Shown here: positions 36,161-46,882 of the stretch, one piece after another
Layout: each line of letters starts with the position of its first letter
How positions within the stretch are numbered: position 1 is the stretch's first letter
Source of the DNA: Collybia mongolica
Taxonomy: Eukaryota; Basidiomycota; Agaricomycetes; Agaricales; Clitocybaceae
Assembly (NCBI GenBank): GCA_013420905.1
Contig: JAAXNY010000011.1
Location: 1,860,001 to 1,924,000, forward strand
Direction: 5' to 3'
DNA: 64,000 bases
Translations under genes and position numbers: made by a program
The notes under the pieces: model-generated
Database searches by the model: none
The model's input: the letters and a program-made list of their open reading frames with translations, nothing else
Told to the model about the DNA's origin: nothing

Positions 36161-36725
36161 CCGTAAACCAGTTTCTATTTTCCAATAGACCAAGTTGTTT
36201 CTCTGGTGAGCAAGGACCAAAGAAAGCACAATCAGATGGTCCACAGTCTGATTCAGTCTTGGATTCCATTGTGCTTTCCACAACATGACCGGAAACATCA
36301 TTGTTCTGCAGCACACAGTGGGTAGGGGAAGTGTCTGGAGGATTGGGTGTGAGGCCAGTGGCCATTACATTGTGATTATTTTTTTTGAGTTCCAAGGTCC
36401 TTTATATGTTTTATTTTGTGCTCATGCCCCAAACCCCAACAGTTCTACCTGAGCACAGTTAAATATCTGGAATCCAAAGCTAGTCAGATTATAGAAATCC
36501 CTTTGCCCACCCCAAAGCCTGGAACCCATTTTTTTTTCTTTTTCATCCCCTGTGCGAATTGATTTGAGCTCGGTTCTGTTGTCCTTGGGGATAGAACCTG
36601 CTCCACCTCAAATTTAAAAGAACCCTCTTTCTCTGTGTCTCCCAGCATCTCCTCATTTGCTTGGTCTTGCCTTTCTTCAACTTTGCCACCAGCTCTTTCT
36701 CCAACACACCCTTTTCTATAAAACT

Positions 36726-37437
36726 ATGGCTAAGTCTACCGCATTTCAAAAAGCAAAGCAATCTTGCAAGGTGGCATTGTCTTCAGGCTCATCCCAGAGA
36801 GTTAAAGGTAGATACTGTGATTTTCAAATGGAAACATGTTACCTATTATTACATTTTGTTTCACCAGGTACATGGATAAATACATCAGAGACAATGGCAA
36901 TGGAAGCAAAAATGAAGAAAATGAAAGGTATTACTTTTTTTTTTGCATACTTCCTATACCATACTAACATGACTAGCTGAACTCATAGCCCTTCGCAAAG
37001 CCACCCATGCTAAAGAACAGCAGAAGAATGTCATACCACACCCACCGCGCAGTGTCGCAGGGAACGGATTCAATCTCCAGGCTGAAATGCAACTCCAAGA
37101 TGATTCCAATTTATACAAGGCCATTCATGTAAGTTTTACTTCTTAAAACCCTTTGCTGCAATCTTTTTTCTTACAAGTAATAGCGCTGTGTTCATAGTTT
37201 AGTTGGTAATGCAGGCCTCAACTACTCAGTTGTTTGGCACAGGCAACCTACAGTAGTCATTAGTCAAATCATCTGCGTGGTAAGTCTTTTCTTTGCTGCT
37301 TTGTTACTCATTTAAATAATTCATTTCAGGCCAAAAGTTGGCATACATACCTCAAAAAATTCCATAATGGCTGGGCCACTCAAGAATTTATCAAGTCACA
37401 TTTGAAGAACAAATGTGCCTATGCTTGTAAATGTGGG
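36726..37437 (+). pseudogene. Uncharacterised spliced gene, 3' cut by element B
   Basis: ATG 36726. Exon 1 (36726-36807, MAKSTAFQKAKQSCKVALSS...), intron GTAGAT...CAG (36808-36867), exon 2 (36868-36927), intron GTATTA...TAG (36928-36976), exon 3 (36977-37128, ELIALRKATHAKEQQ, IPHPPRSVAGNGFNLQ, LYKAIH), then GTAAGT. The first three exons join without stops. A later exon begins near 37330 (AKSWHTYLKKFHNGWATQEF IKSHLKNK) and is cut by element B at 37438. The exon between (about 37217-37280) has an in-frame stop. The short Lys-rich N-terminus and the GWATQEF-type block recall uncharacterised proteins common in agaricomycete repeats. Function unknown. Confidence 0.55.
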
Positions 37438-38183
37438 TTATGAGTTCTTTAGTTTACTAAAGACGAGTTCTTTATCAACCCAGTTTTCGGGCAGAAAGGT
37501 GATTCATTCATTCATTCATTCATATTTCAACACTGTGGGAAAATATTTCCATAATGGGATTTTCTTCCCTTATGGCTTTTTACAGCATTTCTCCACAAAT
37601 ACAAAGTATTGTGACATAATTTGCATGTATTTGGGGTGCTTACATAATGCTTTTGATGATGCCATCAAAATTACACATATCTAATATTTCTGAGCGTCAC
37701 GTTTCAAAATTTATTTTGTGATTTTCTCCATAACCAGTAAAGCTATTAACTTTGTTTTTATATGTTTGGAATGTACAAACATGGCTCTACAATTTCCTTG
37801 TTGAGCTCATTTTTCCCACGGTCTATTTTGAGCGAAATATCAGAAATGTCCAGATTCAGCTAGTTTTGAAGGTCTGTGTGTTATGTCAGGGGTAAACAAA
37901 CATCTTATAACAACAATGACCCTTACCAAATATGACCCTTGTGGGAAATTATCCTAAACATTGGAAAAATCAACAACTATTACTATATTTACCTAAAATA
38001 CAAAGAGGATTGAATTCTCTTTTATTGACAAATGTCACATGATCTATTCCATCACATAAGCATGCCAAATACATGAAAACAATCCAAATGCCCATTCACT
38101 ACCCATTATTATAGACAAAAGTTAGTTCTGATGATTTTTGTGTTTTTTTCTGTAGAGCAGACCAACTAAGACATTGATTTTGA
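37438..38183 (+). mobile_element. Family B copy 2, 3' part replaced by the Helitron end
   Basis: It starts TTATGAGTTCTTTAG-TTTACTAAAGACGAG, so it keeps the 5' terminal hairpin CTTTAGT/ACTAAAG. B sequence is followable to about GACATTGATTTTG, where the Helitron 3' terminus starts at 38184. The Helitron therefore landed in this B copy. Confidence 0.75.
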
Positions 38184-38303
38184 CTTAGAGGGCCAATGCT
38201 TGGAGTAGCAGGTACTCATCCTTTTTTTGGTAATGGGAATCAGAAGTCCATTTCACAGAAGCTGACCATCATAATTGTATTACAAGTTATTTTTATATAA
38301 ATA

Positions 38304-40513
38304 TTATTTTTGAGCATATACAGCTACTACTAGATCTCTGTTCTGATACCTTCTCAAGTCATTATCATATAAATCCCTTAAACTTCTGTCCTCAATAGAT
38401 ACTTGTTCAGTAAGCATCCCATCATAGTACCATATTTTGCCTTTACTAAAAATTATTCTGGAGGTAAAGTGATTTTCTCCATGATACACAACCCCCCTCA
38501 GATAGAGTGTGGTGCACTTTTCATCTCTCAAAAATTTGATCTTGTGGCTGGTCTCTATATTGGTGTGAGGATACTCAAGTGCCAGAATGTTTGGAACATA
38601 GTTGTACTGAAGCTGCTTTACCATGGGACATAAGCATTCTGGACATGTATATGCTACTGGATAATCAAATGAAGTTATCCATTTTTGGGTAGATCCTGGA
38701 GTTGAATCAATAGCATGTACAGCATATGCATGTCTTTCATCCACTTCCATACCTTCATAGTTGCACTTAGTACATACAACTTGAGATGTAGCATTGTAGC
38801 CTCTTGGTTTGAGGAGATGATAAGCTAACTGTCCAATACTGGCACCTTCATGTCCAAGAGGAAATATATCAGGGTAGTTGTTATGTAATAACTGTCTAAC
38901 ATTATCTCTGACACATTCTAAGGACAGGCCAAGATGGATTTCATTGAAACCTTCTACCAACAAGTCAGTATATGTGCTATCAACATCATGCAGATTCTCA
39001 GTCCACTGGTCTGGGTTATGTTTCCAAATATCATAAAGGATAACAAACAAACTATCATATGAGCAGCTGTAATTATCTTTATCCCAAGATAATCCAAGTG
39101 GTGGTTGGATCTGGAAAGTATGAGATTTGGCTAGTTTCCTTTTTATAGGAGACATTTCATTATTATCTTCATCTATTTTTCGCTTTTTTGACACAGAGAT
39201 ACTTCCTGTAGCAGGTACAAAAGCAGAGGTAGTTTTGAGGGTTTCCTCTTTCCTAGTATTTTCCTTTTTTATAATCTGCCATGGACTATCAGTGACAACA
39301 GGTAATAAATGCATAGGATCATTAGATGACCACTTCAGAGCATTATCAACTTTGTCTGGGACATGTTCTGTGCCTTTCCAGTTTTGGTACTCTCTGATAA
39401 GACTATTTCTTAGGTTTCCTTCAATATTTTTGGGTAGTAGGCTTTCATATCTAAGTCTAGTAATATCATCCAAGATTTCATGCTCTCTGAACTCTTGCCT
39501 AAGATACCCAGAACACCCTCTAGTAATTATGCTAGGTTCAAATCCCTGAAGGATGATTGTTCCAGCTGCACTTGCACTTCTGGATAGGCAGGTGTAGTAA
39601 GACATATGTGAGAAGCAGCTGTTCAAATGTACTACATTATAAGGTCTAGTCTTTCCTTGAGCAGCATAATCAGTCATTGCAAAGTTGGGTAACACCCACA
39701 CTTGTTGTCTTTCAATAGATTCTTTTATATCACTAGGAAATATACATGTTATAGTCTTTGTGCCCTTGATCAGAGGAACTACATTTTTGGGCAAGCCTGG
39801 TATCTGTATATCTTTTGCAGGATTGATGAGCTCCACAAACAAGGTGTCCAGGATATGTTTTCCATGAGAACCTTTTTCTGACTGCCATCCTACAACAATT
39901 CCTTCCTGGCAATTTCATTTGAAGCATGCTTGGCCTTAGGTGCATTTTTGGACTTTCCCCATTTCTCTTTGGTGGCAGGATCAGTCTCCTTTCCCCACCT
40001 GTCAACAGAATAGAAATTAGTCAGTTTCTGGCCAGTTTCATCAGCAAATCTTTGACACCCTAGCTTATTGATTTCATCCTTCTGAGTATGCCTTCCACAT
40101 ATGATAGAAACATTTCTAAACTCTTTCTTGGCAACATTAGGCTGACCAGGCCTCTTTCCAGCCTGCAGTGTTCTTAGAAATTGGATATCCTCAGAGGTAC
40201 ATTTGCCATATCTCATGTTTACCAAAGCCTTTCTTAAAGATACATCTTCAGGTGACTGGGTCTTCTGTCTCATATTCTCTCTGAGAATTACTACTGTTGT
40301 GACCTGATGCCAGAGGGCTTTTCCAATAGATGCTTGTTGGCGAGCTAACTTGAGACCAGAATGAAGTTGGGTTCCAACATGTTCAGTGTATAGAGGTGAG
40401 CCACCTACTGGTGGAAGTTGAGCAAAATCACCAGCAAAAATCATGTTCATTCCACCAAATGGTAAGTCAAACACATTCAAGGCATTGGCTAACTGAGCAG
40501 AGATTCTGTACAT
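38304..40513 (-). pseudogene. PIF1-type helicase C-terminal half fused to a USP-like cysteine peptidase
   Basis: Helicase part: FAGDFAQLPPVGG (about 40450), an arginine-rich motif ILRENMRQ, then after a frame change near 39890 EGIVVGWQSEKGSHGKHILD, DYAAQGKTRPYNVVHL and YYTCLSRSAS (motifs V/VI, about 39670-39570). About 40 residues usually found between these blocks are missing at the frame change. After a basic linker (KKRKIDEDNN...KRKLAKS) comes the peptidase: Cys box NYSCSYDSLFVILY (about 39080-39040), two zinc pairs CTKC (about 38770) and CPEC (about 38645), and His box GENHFTSRII...IWYYDGM (about 38480-38420). This order is that of ubiquitin-specific proteases (C19). The 512-codon exon is open. 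It could cleave ubiquitin-like conjugates or process the polyprotein; both are inferences. Confidence 0.75.
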
Positions 40514-43500
40514 ATCATGACATGTAGCATTGAAACTTCATCAATAAATATATAATCAACCCCATCTAATCTGGCTTTGACCTGTGCTACACTAGCTGCA
40601 TTTTTGGTACCAGTCATAGAAATCCCCAGAAATGAATGATAGGTTGAGCCATTTAGCAAAGCAGCTGATGTTCCAGTTGGCCCAAGTGCAATCAATCTGT
40701 GGAACTCATTTCTTTGTTTAAAGAAATAGATCAGGGCTTGGATCACCCTTGACTTTCCAGTTCCACCCATTCCACCCAAGTACATCTTGAGCTGTTCTGC
40801 CTTTGGACCTACTGCATGATTGGCTATAATTCTAAATGCTCTTTCTTGCTCATTATTCAACTTAAACTTGTCTACAGTTGCTTGCATAGTCCTGTGCACT
40901 GCTTTCTCTTTTACTTTGAACTCTTTGGTCAGATAGGACTGGTCAATAATATTGACATCATTTTCATTTGGATCTAGTTCATGGTTTCCAAAATGTTTGT
41001 TATCTGGAATGTGCCTATTTCTTTTAGCTAGTACCTCCTGCCTCTTGTCACCTACAGCTGCTTTCCATTGGGCACCAGACTGTATGATCTCTGGTTGAAG
41101 AAAGACCTTGTTGACTTGGCTGATTCCATTGGGTGATTTATCAAGCCAGCCAGCTTCTTTGACTCCAATTCTAGTTGCTTCCATTTCATAGTACTTGCTT
41201 TTTCCAATTTTGCCCAGCCCAATGTATCTGTTGTGGTCATGGTGTTCTCTGCCTGTATTCTCATCATCTCCAAAATCAGCACCCTCATAGAAATCAGTAT
41301 CATCATTATTGATTTCATTTACGACATCTGTATTCATCCACTCTGGGAAGGTGTCACTGGGAATACCCCCTTTCTTCAGTTGAGCAGAGTAGTCATCTCT
41401 GGCATCATTACATTCATATCTAATGTTGAAGTTTTTCATAAGTAATATTTGTGTATCTGTAAATTTATGTTCATTAAATGTCTCATCCCAGGAGTAGTCT
41501 TCTGCCTTTAGGTCAGCCCCATTTCTCCATGGTTTGAACAGTGTTAACATTGTAGCACAGTAATATTCTCTATCTCCTCTGTCACATCTGGGCAATGAAC
41601 CTCCAACAAAGTTGGGGACAGTCTTATTCTTCTTTTCATTATACTGGGCTTTATGTGTTTTATACAAAAGATGATCTCTGAGAAAAGAATAGCCGTACTG
41701 GTCATCTTCATCTTCTGATCCAGATTCACTATCAGTAGCTGTAACTTCCTCAAGCAATGGATCATTATTCCAGATAGGAGATTCATCAGTATCTGCAAAA
41801 TTTGTATCTTCTTCAGAATCTAGGTCAGGTCCAGGTTCCATTGGCAATGGTAAAGGGTGTGTCAGATCAAGTTCATCTTCAGAGTCAATAGTATCACATC
41901 TTCTATTAGCCTTAGGAACTTTGATCCTAGATGAGATCTGGACCCATTCATATAATGTCTTATTCTCAAAAGCCTTGGGCCTATACATGTAATCATGGAC
42001 CTTGGATGATCCCACATATTCACCAGAGTCACCTTTTTGGACAACCACCTTCTCAGAAACATCAACCTCTAAATCTTCTTCAGATCTCCAGGATTTCAGG
42101 ACTTCTTTAACATAGTTCTTCCAATAAACTGGAATAAATTGGTGACTAGTATAGTGATCAGGATTTCCCAAAAGATATAAAGCTGCCATAGGGCCTCCTA
42201 ATTCCATCTTGGCTGTAAGACAATTAACTGTTTGAGTCACCAGTTTCCTAGCCTTTTCCTTTCTTTTCAGTGAGCCCCCCAACATCTCAGTATTTCTTTG
42301 AAAGACACTTCTAACTGCATCAAATAGGGCATGTGTTTTGAGACCTGGTTTTGTTACATAATCAGTAACATAGGCAACTACTGCTTTGATAGCTGTTCCA
42401 GACATAAGACTTGTGGCATCACTGTTGCATCTAAACAAATAGGTAATAATAGGAGTGAAGGTATTAATCCATGCCTCTCCTTTCTTCATATTCAAAGCAC
42501 CTGTCTTTGGATCTACCTGTCTTTGGATCTACCTCTGTTTGCTCATAAACTTGCCTTGGAAATCTGGCTTTGCATTTTCCATCTTTATTAATACATGTGC
42601 GTTTTTTAGATCCATCATTGGTTTTATTCTTTTTGCAGTTATGCACATTAGATCTCAAGACAAGATCATCGACAGTCTCCTCAAAGTTCTCCCACCAGTT
42701 TTCAAGTTTGATGCACCTAGAGCAATCATCATCACTGCATTCCTTTTGGGTGCACATGGGTGGAGGAGGATTAGGTAGTGTCTGAGTTGGATCCTTATAA
42801 CCTTTGCATCCTTCATTGTCATCCACTTGCTCTCTAACATCCTGCATAGATCCAGTCATGAATTCTCCCATGTGAACACTTTCTAAGTATTCTACAATTT
42901 TCTTTTGAAAATCAGAAGTGGGATCCATAATTCTATCTCTCATTTCTTGAGGTGTCAGAATACCCTTCAACCAAAGGAGCATATGCAAATGGAGTGTCAG
43001 TCTTCCTTGCTGCTCAACAGTCCCATAATATCCTGCAGTATTTCCATACAATCCTGGATGATTTTCCCCAATACCAAGAACATGTTTGATAAACATTTCA
43101 ACCATAAAATGGAAAAATCTATGTAGCTCCAGCTACTGGATTTCCAGAAATAAGTCTATACCTCTCATCATATTCTCTTAACACTGGGGAAAATGTCTCT
43201 TTGGTATCTGCAAAATACAGTGATATGGGGTGCATATTGTCTGCTGGTGAAAAGGTAATAAACCAAGATGGTGCTCCAAGGAATGATATAAGTGACCAGA
43301 TTTCATTTCTCATATATTTCTTGTTTGTTATGGATCCTTTGACATGTCCTCCCACATGGTCTAAGTCTTTAATCAGCTGAAAGCATAGCTTCTCTTTATC
43401 AGTTTCTGGCTTGATTCTCTCACCAGTTTCCATTCTTTTAATCAGATTATTTAGAACATCAATATCCACATCCATAAGTCTCTTGGATATTTTGTCAAAG

Positions 43501-43559
43501 TTTGGTTTTTCAGCCAACAGATAACCAGCTGTGGTACTATCTTTGATTTGTTCATGATT

Positions 43560-44518
43560 CGACGCTTCTTGATCTTTTACCACCACCATCTGACCGTGGG
43601 AATTCATCCCTCCTGCACTAGGTTGTCCCTAAACTACCTAACACCTCATCCCTAATCGACATCACCTTTCATCAGACCACTCTTTCGGCCTGGGCCACCA
43701 TCCTTTTATACCATATCCAAATTTTTAACTTATCAGAGCTGATCCTGACATCTGCAGGGTCATCTCATCTTGCCTGTACTGGGGGCTTCACTAATCCGTT
43801 CACATCCACCTCATCAACTACCAGGCCACATGAGGACACCACAACTCTAGTACTCTGCTTCACGCAGATCCTTAGGGAGCATCACCGCCAACATTCTCGA
43901 CAATCTATTCGTACTCACTTAACCACTACACCCAAATACAAAAGGAGGAAGGGGTCTGGCCCCTGATCAGCTACTGTCCCTGCACAGAGCACACCTCTTG
44001 GGGAGAATGCCAGTTTATTGACCAATGGTGGGATTTGGTGGCCTCATTTTGAGGGGAGTCATTGCTTTGGGAGAGCGGTGTGGAACAGGGGGGAAAGTAA
44101 TAGGGGGGATTCAGGAGAGGGGGAGCAGGTTTGAGGTATGGGTCATTCATTTAGTTTGGACATTTATCTTCGACACTGGGGGGGAGTAATGGGTTTCCAG
44201 GGCGCCCTGAAAATACCAGGGGGGGAGTGGAATGGGGTACCAATGTGAAGGGAGGGGACCATGCCCTGACAAGCAAAGGCAAACCTTTAAGGCGCTGGGA
44301 GGTTCAGACATGGTACAGTACAATACCGTTGGACTGCAGGTATCCTCAGTCTAGACCAGTAATATGACCTGGAGAGCAACTTAGTGTACAGCTCCACCCT
44401 GATGGCTCATTACAGATTACTTAGTGGTAATAGGTGTCTATGCCCACATGTAGCTGGGTCAAACCCACATGCGCTTAATATTATTATATGACAAAAAAAA
44501 AAAAAAAAAAAAAAAAAA
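43560..44518 (+). mobile_element. Poly(A) retroposon inserted in the Helitron Rep frame
   Basis: 959 bp ending in a run of about 25 A (44493-44517), flanked by perfect 15-bp duplications GATTTGTTCATGATT (43545-43559 and 44519-44533). This is the mark of LINE-machinery (target-primed) insertion. The Rep frame reads NHEQI on both sides and joins in frame once the insert and one duplication are removed. The body is GC-richer than its surroundings with no long ORF. It is either a 5'-truncated LINE 3' end, a SINE or a retrocopy; it does not match the LINE 3' UTR at 2985-3312. Confidence 0.85.
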
Positions 44519-45699
44519 GATTTGTTCATGATTAAATGCAATCAGAGGGAAGTGAGGATCTTTCTGAAATCGTTTATCATGGTACATAAGTAAATGTTTT
44601 TTGTGTTTACTGTCAGACATTCTGCCTTTGTGAAATCCATTTCCAATTCCTCCAAGTCCATATGGAAATAGCCAAGGCAGCATTTGAGGAAATAGCTGAG
44701 GGTTCTTATAAATGGATTCTGGGCCCTCTGCATGCCCAATGGCAAGTACTTTTCCTTTGTTTGTTAAATGCTGTAGAGCAATAGCTTTGATAGCTTTCAG
44801 GCTTTTGGTGGAGTATTCTTCACCAGTCAATCCATGAACTACAAATGAACATATTTCAGTTCCAGTTTCTTCATCTATATCATGGACTGCAGATGATTCA
44901 GGATCTTTGTTGGATTCAGATTTTCTGTAATCAACAATAACTGGTGGGCCACTTTCTGGATACTCTTCTAAATTATCATAGGAGATGTTTAAGTCCAAAT
45001 AATCTGAATGGTTGAGTTTAAGCCATTCCAGTGCAGCAGTTACTTTCTTCCTTCTTACAAGTAGAGGAGTCCGTTCAAAATCTGAATTAATGGGTCTACA
45101 TGGACTAGTATAAATAAAGGCAAGAACATCATCTAGTTCATCAATTGGAGGAGGTAATGTGTCATAGATCTTTGGCATAGGATTAGCAAATGAAATAGCA
45201 TTGGCTCTCATTTTGTGCATTCCTGAAGAGACCTTCACAATACATCTGTTATGTCTGACTCTAGCTACTAAAAGCTGCTCGGCAAAAGTCAGACCTTGTA
45301 ATGCTTTAGGCACCTTTCCTAACCACTTTCCATTGGCCAAGGCCATCAGAGGAACTTTTCCTTTAGAGACAGACTTGTAACATAGCTTGCAAATATTATC
45401 AAGGTCTTCATCTATTACAGGACCCTCAAGGTCAAGAAATGGATCATTTGGGCTGCTGCGCTTCCTTTGAGTAACACCTACTCTCATCAAACAGCTTAAG
45501 TCCAATTCCAAATCTACCAGTTTCTGCAACTCTGAACATAAAGTGAGTTTTCCACAAACAGCACATCCTGCTTCTGTAAAATTATTTGGAGATGTGTCTT
45601 TGCAAAAGTTTGAGATTATTGAATGCTGCAATTTCTTGGATGGTGGAGCAGGTGGAAATACTGATTGTTGTGATATTTTGTATTTTTTCTGGCTATTTA

Positions 45700-46205
45700 T
45701 ATGTGATTTTCTGTATTTCTCAGGGTCTTTGAATTGGTGTTTTTTAACAGCCTCTAAATTGTTTTTCTTATATTCCTCAGAGTCTATTGATTGATGTTTT
45801 TTAACAACTTCTAAATTCTTTCTTTTATATTCCTCAGAGTCTGTTGATTGATGTTTCTTAACAGCTTTTAAATTTTTTCTCTTATATTCCTCAGAGTCTA
45901 TTGATTGATGTTTCTTAACAGCTTCTAAATTTTTTCTCTTATATTCCTCAGAGTCTATTGATTGATGTTTCTTAACAGCTTCTAAATTCTTTCTCTTATA
46001 TTCCTCAGAGTCTTTTGACTGTTGTTTTTTAACAGCTTCTAAATTCTTTTTCTTATATTCCCTCAAGTTTTTTGATTGATGTTTTTTGACAGCTTCTAAA
46101 TTTTTTGTCTTATATTCCTCAGGCTTTTTGGCTTGGTTTTTTTTCACTGATTCTAGGTGAGCTGTCTTGTAATCACCAGGTGATTTTTCCTGATATTTTC
46201 TTGTT
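45700..46205 (-). repeat. 57-bp (19-residue) tandem repeat inside the Rep ORF
   Basis: About eight good units plus degenerate ends, each like RKNLEAVKKHQSIDSEEYK. Lysine- and glutamate-rich and probably helical. The frame is kept throughout (57 = 19 x 3). Confidence 0.95.
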
Positions 46206-46882
46206 GCCTTTAACTTTGCCTCCTTATTTTTGTTTGCTTGATATTCTTTGTCAATTGATTCAAACATGCTTAAAAACTCATAACATGTGTCACAGGAATG
46301 AGAGCTGATTGCATCCTGGATCTCCTGGATCTTGGACTTTGAGTGCACTTTCAAGCCATGGACCACAGCAATGGTTTTCAGAGTTGGTACATTGACCTTT
46401 GTAATCAAATACTCCAAAGGAAGTTCAAATGCAAATTGGAACTCTTGGGTATTTAGCTGTTCAAGTGCTTCTGATTTTTCAATATAACCTATGAATTTAA
46501 ATGATGTTCCTACCAAGGGCTTACTGACAGAGTATTGTGCAAGCTCAGTATATGTAAACGTATGAGATGGGCCACCACCTAGAATTGTAGACCCTGTATT
46601 CATAGTTGGATGATTTCCCTCAGCAGATGTAGACTTGTTTGAAATAGCTTGATTCAACTGGATGAGTATTGTTAAAGTTATAATAGCACTAGTCAGCAAT
46701 AACTGGATGAACCTTGTTCTTGTTTTAGTCCAATATATTCTTAGATATAATGTAATAGCAGCTATGGCTACCAAATGATAAACAACCATAAGATATACCC
46801 AATAACTAAAAATAATATTGAGACTTGAAATACGTTGACAGACTCTGAGCATATGGGCAGTAAAATCATGTCTTAAAAATAA

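Larger units (their letters stand above)
33361..36395 (-). pseudogene. Uncharacterised gene split by a family C element
   Basis: The minus-strand frame starts at ATG 36395 (MELKKNNHNVMATG...) and runs to ...LLENRNWFT at 36169. Beyond the 2.7-kb insertion it continues in the same frame at about 33432 (DLCKSKPSSHGSSVPKDN) to a possible intron donor, AACAGTAAGC, near 33370. The frame joins exactly once the element and one 8-bp duplication are removed. The protein is Ser/Asn/Pro-rich and of unknown function; I do not recognise it. Confidence 0.4.
38184..46852 (-). mobile_element. Helitron (rolling-circle transposon) with Rep, PIF1 helicase and USP-like tail
   Basis: On the minus strand the coding region runs from 46852 to 38304. 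The 3' end is AAAGGATGAGTACCTGCTA...CATTGGCCCTCTAAG, directly followed by T (38184). This end matches the 3' ends of families A and B. The 5' end is not proven; the B-type terminus CTTGTAA at 49921 is a candidate, which would make the unit 38184-49921 with nested B sequence. A poly(A) retroposon (43560-44518) is inserted in the Rep part. Confidence 0.75.
40489..46852 (-). pseudogene. Helitron Rep plus N-terminal half of PIF1 helicase, broken
   Basis: Order on the minus strand: two hydrophobic segments (about 46830-46650), a 19-residue repeat array (46205-45700), a cysteine domain (CAVCGKLTLC, CKLCYKS, then LMALANGKWLG), the Helitron N domain (HAEGPESIYKNPQLFPQMLP), the retroposon at 43560-44518, GAPSWFITFSPAD (about 43270), the HUH motif RLTLHLHMLLWL (about 42990), the Rep tyrosines AYVTDYVTK (about 42370), and helicase Walker A GGMGGTGKS (about 40780) with Walker B YIFIDEVSML (about 40545). 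Apart from the retroposon, the frame is broken by a 4-nt insertion near 43118, a 16-bp tandem duplication (42501-42532) and a single-base loss near 40525. The catalytic motifs themselves are intact. Confidence 0.85.

Noticed and set aside
36543..36761. Minus-strand frame of 72 codons overlapping the spliced plus-strand gene
   Set aside because: The plus strand has three exons with good splice sites joining into one frame; the minus frame has no support.
44490..44518. Poly-Phe run at the end of the Rep frame as part of the protein
   Set aside because: It is the poly(A) tail of the inserted retroposon read on the opposite strand.
45700..46205. CRISPR-like regular repeat
   Set aside because: Units are contiguous 57-bp codon-phased repeats without spacers, inside a eukaryotic protein frame.
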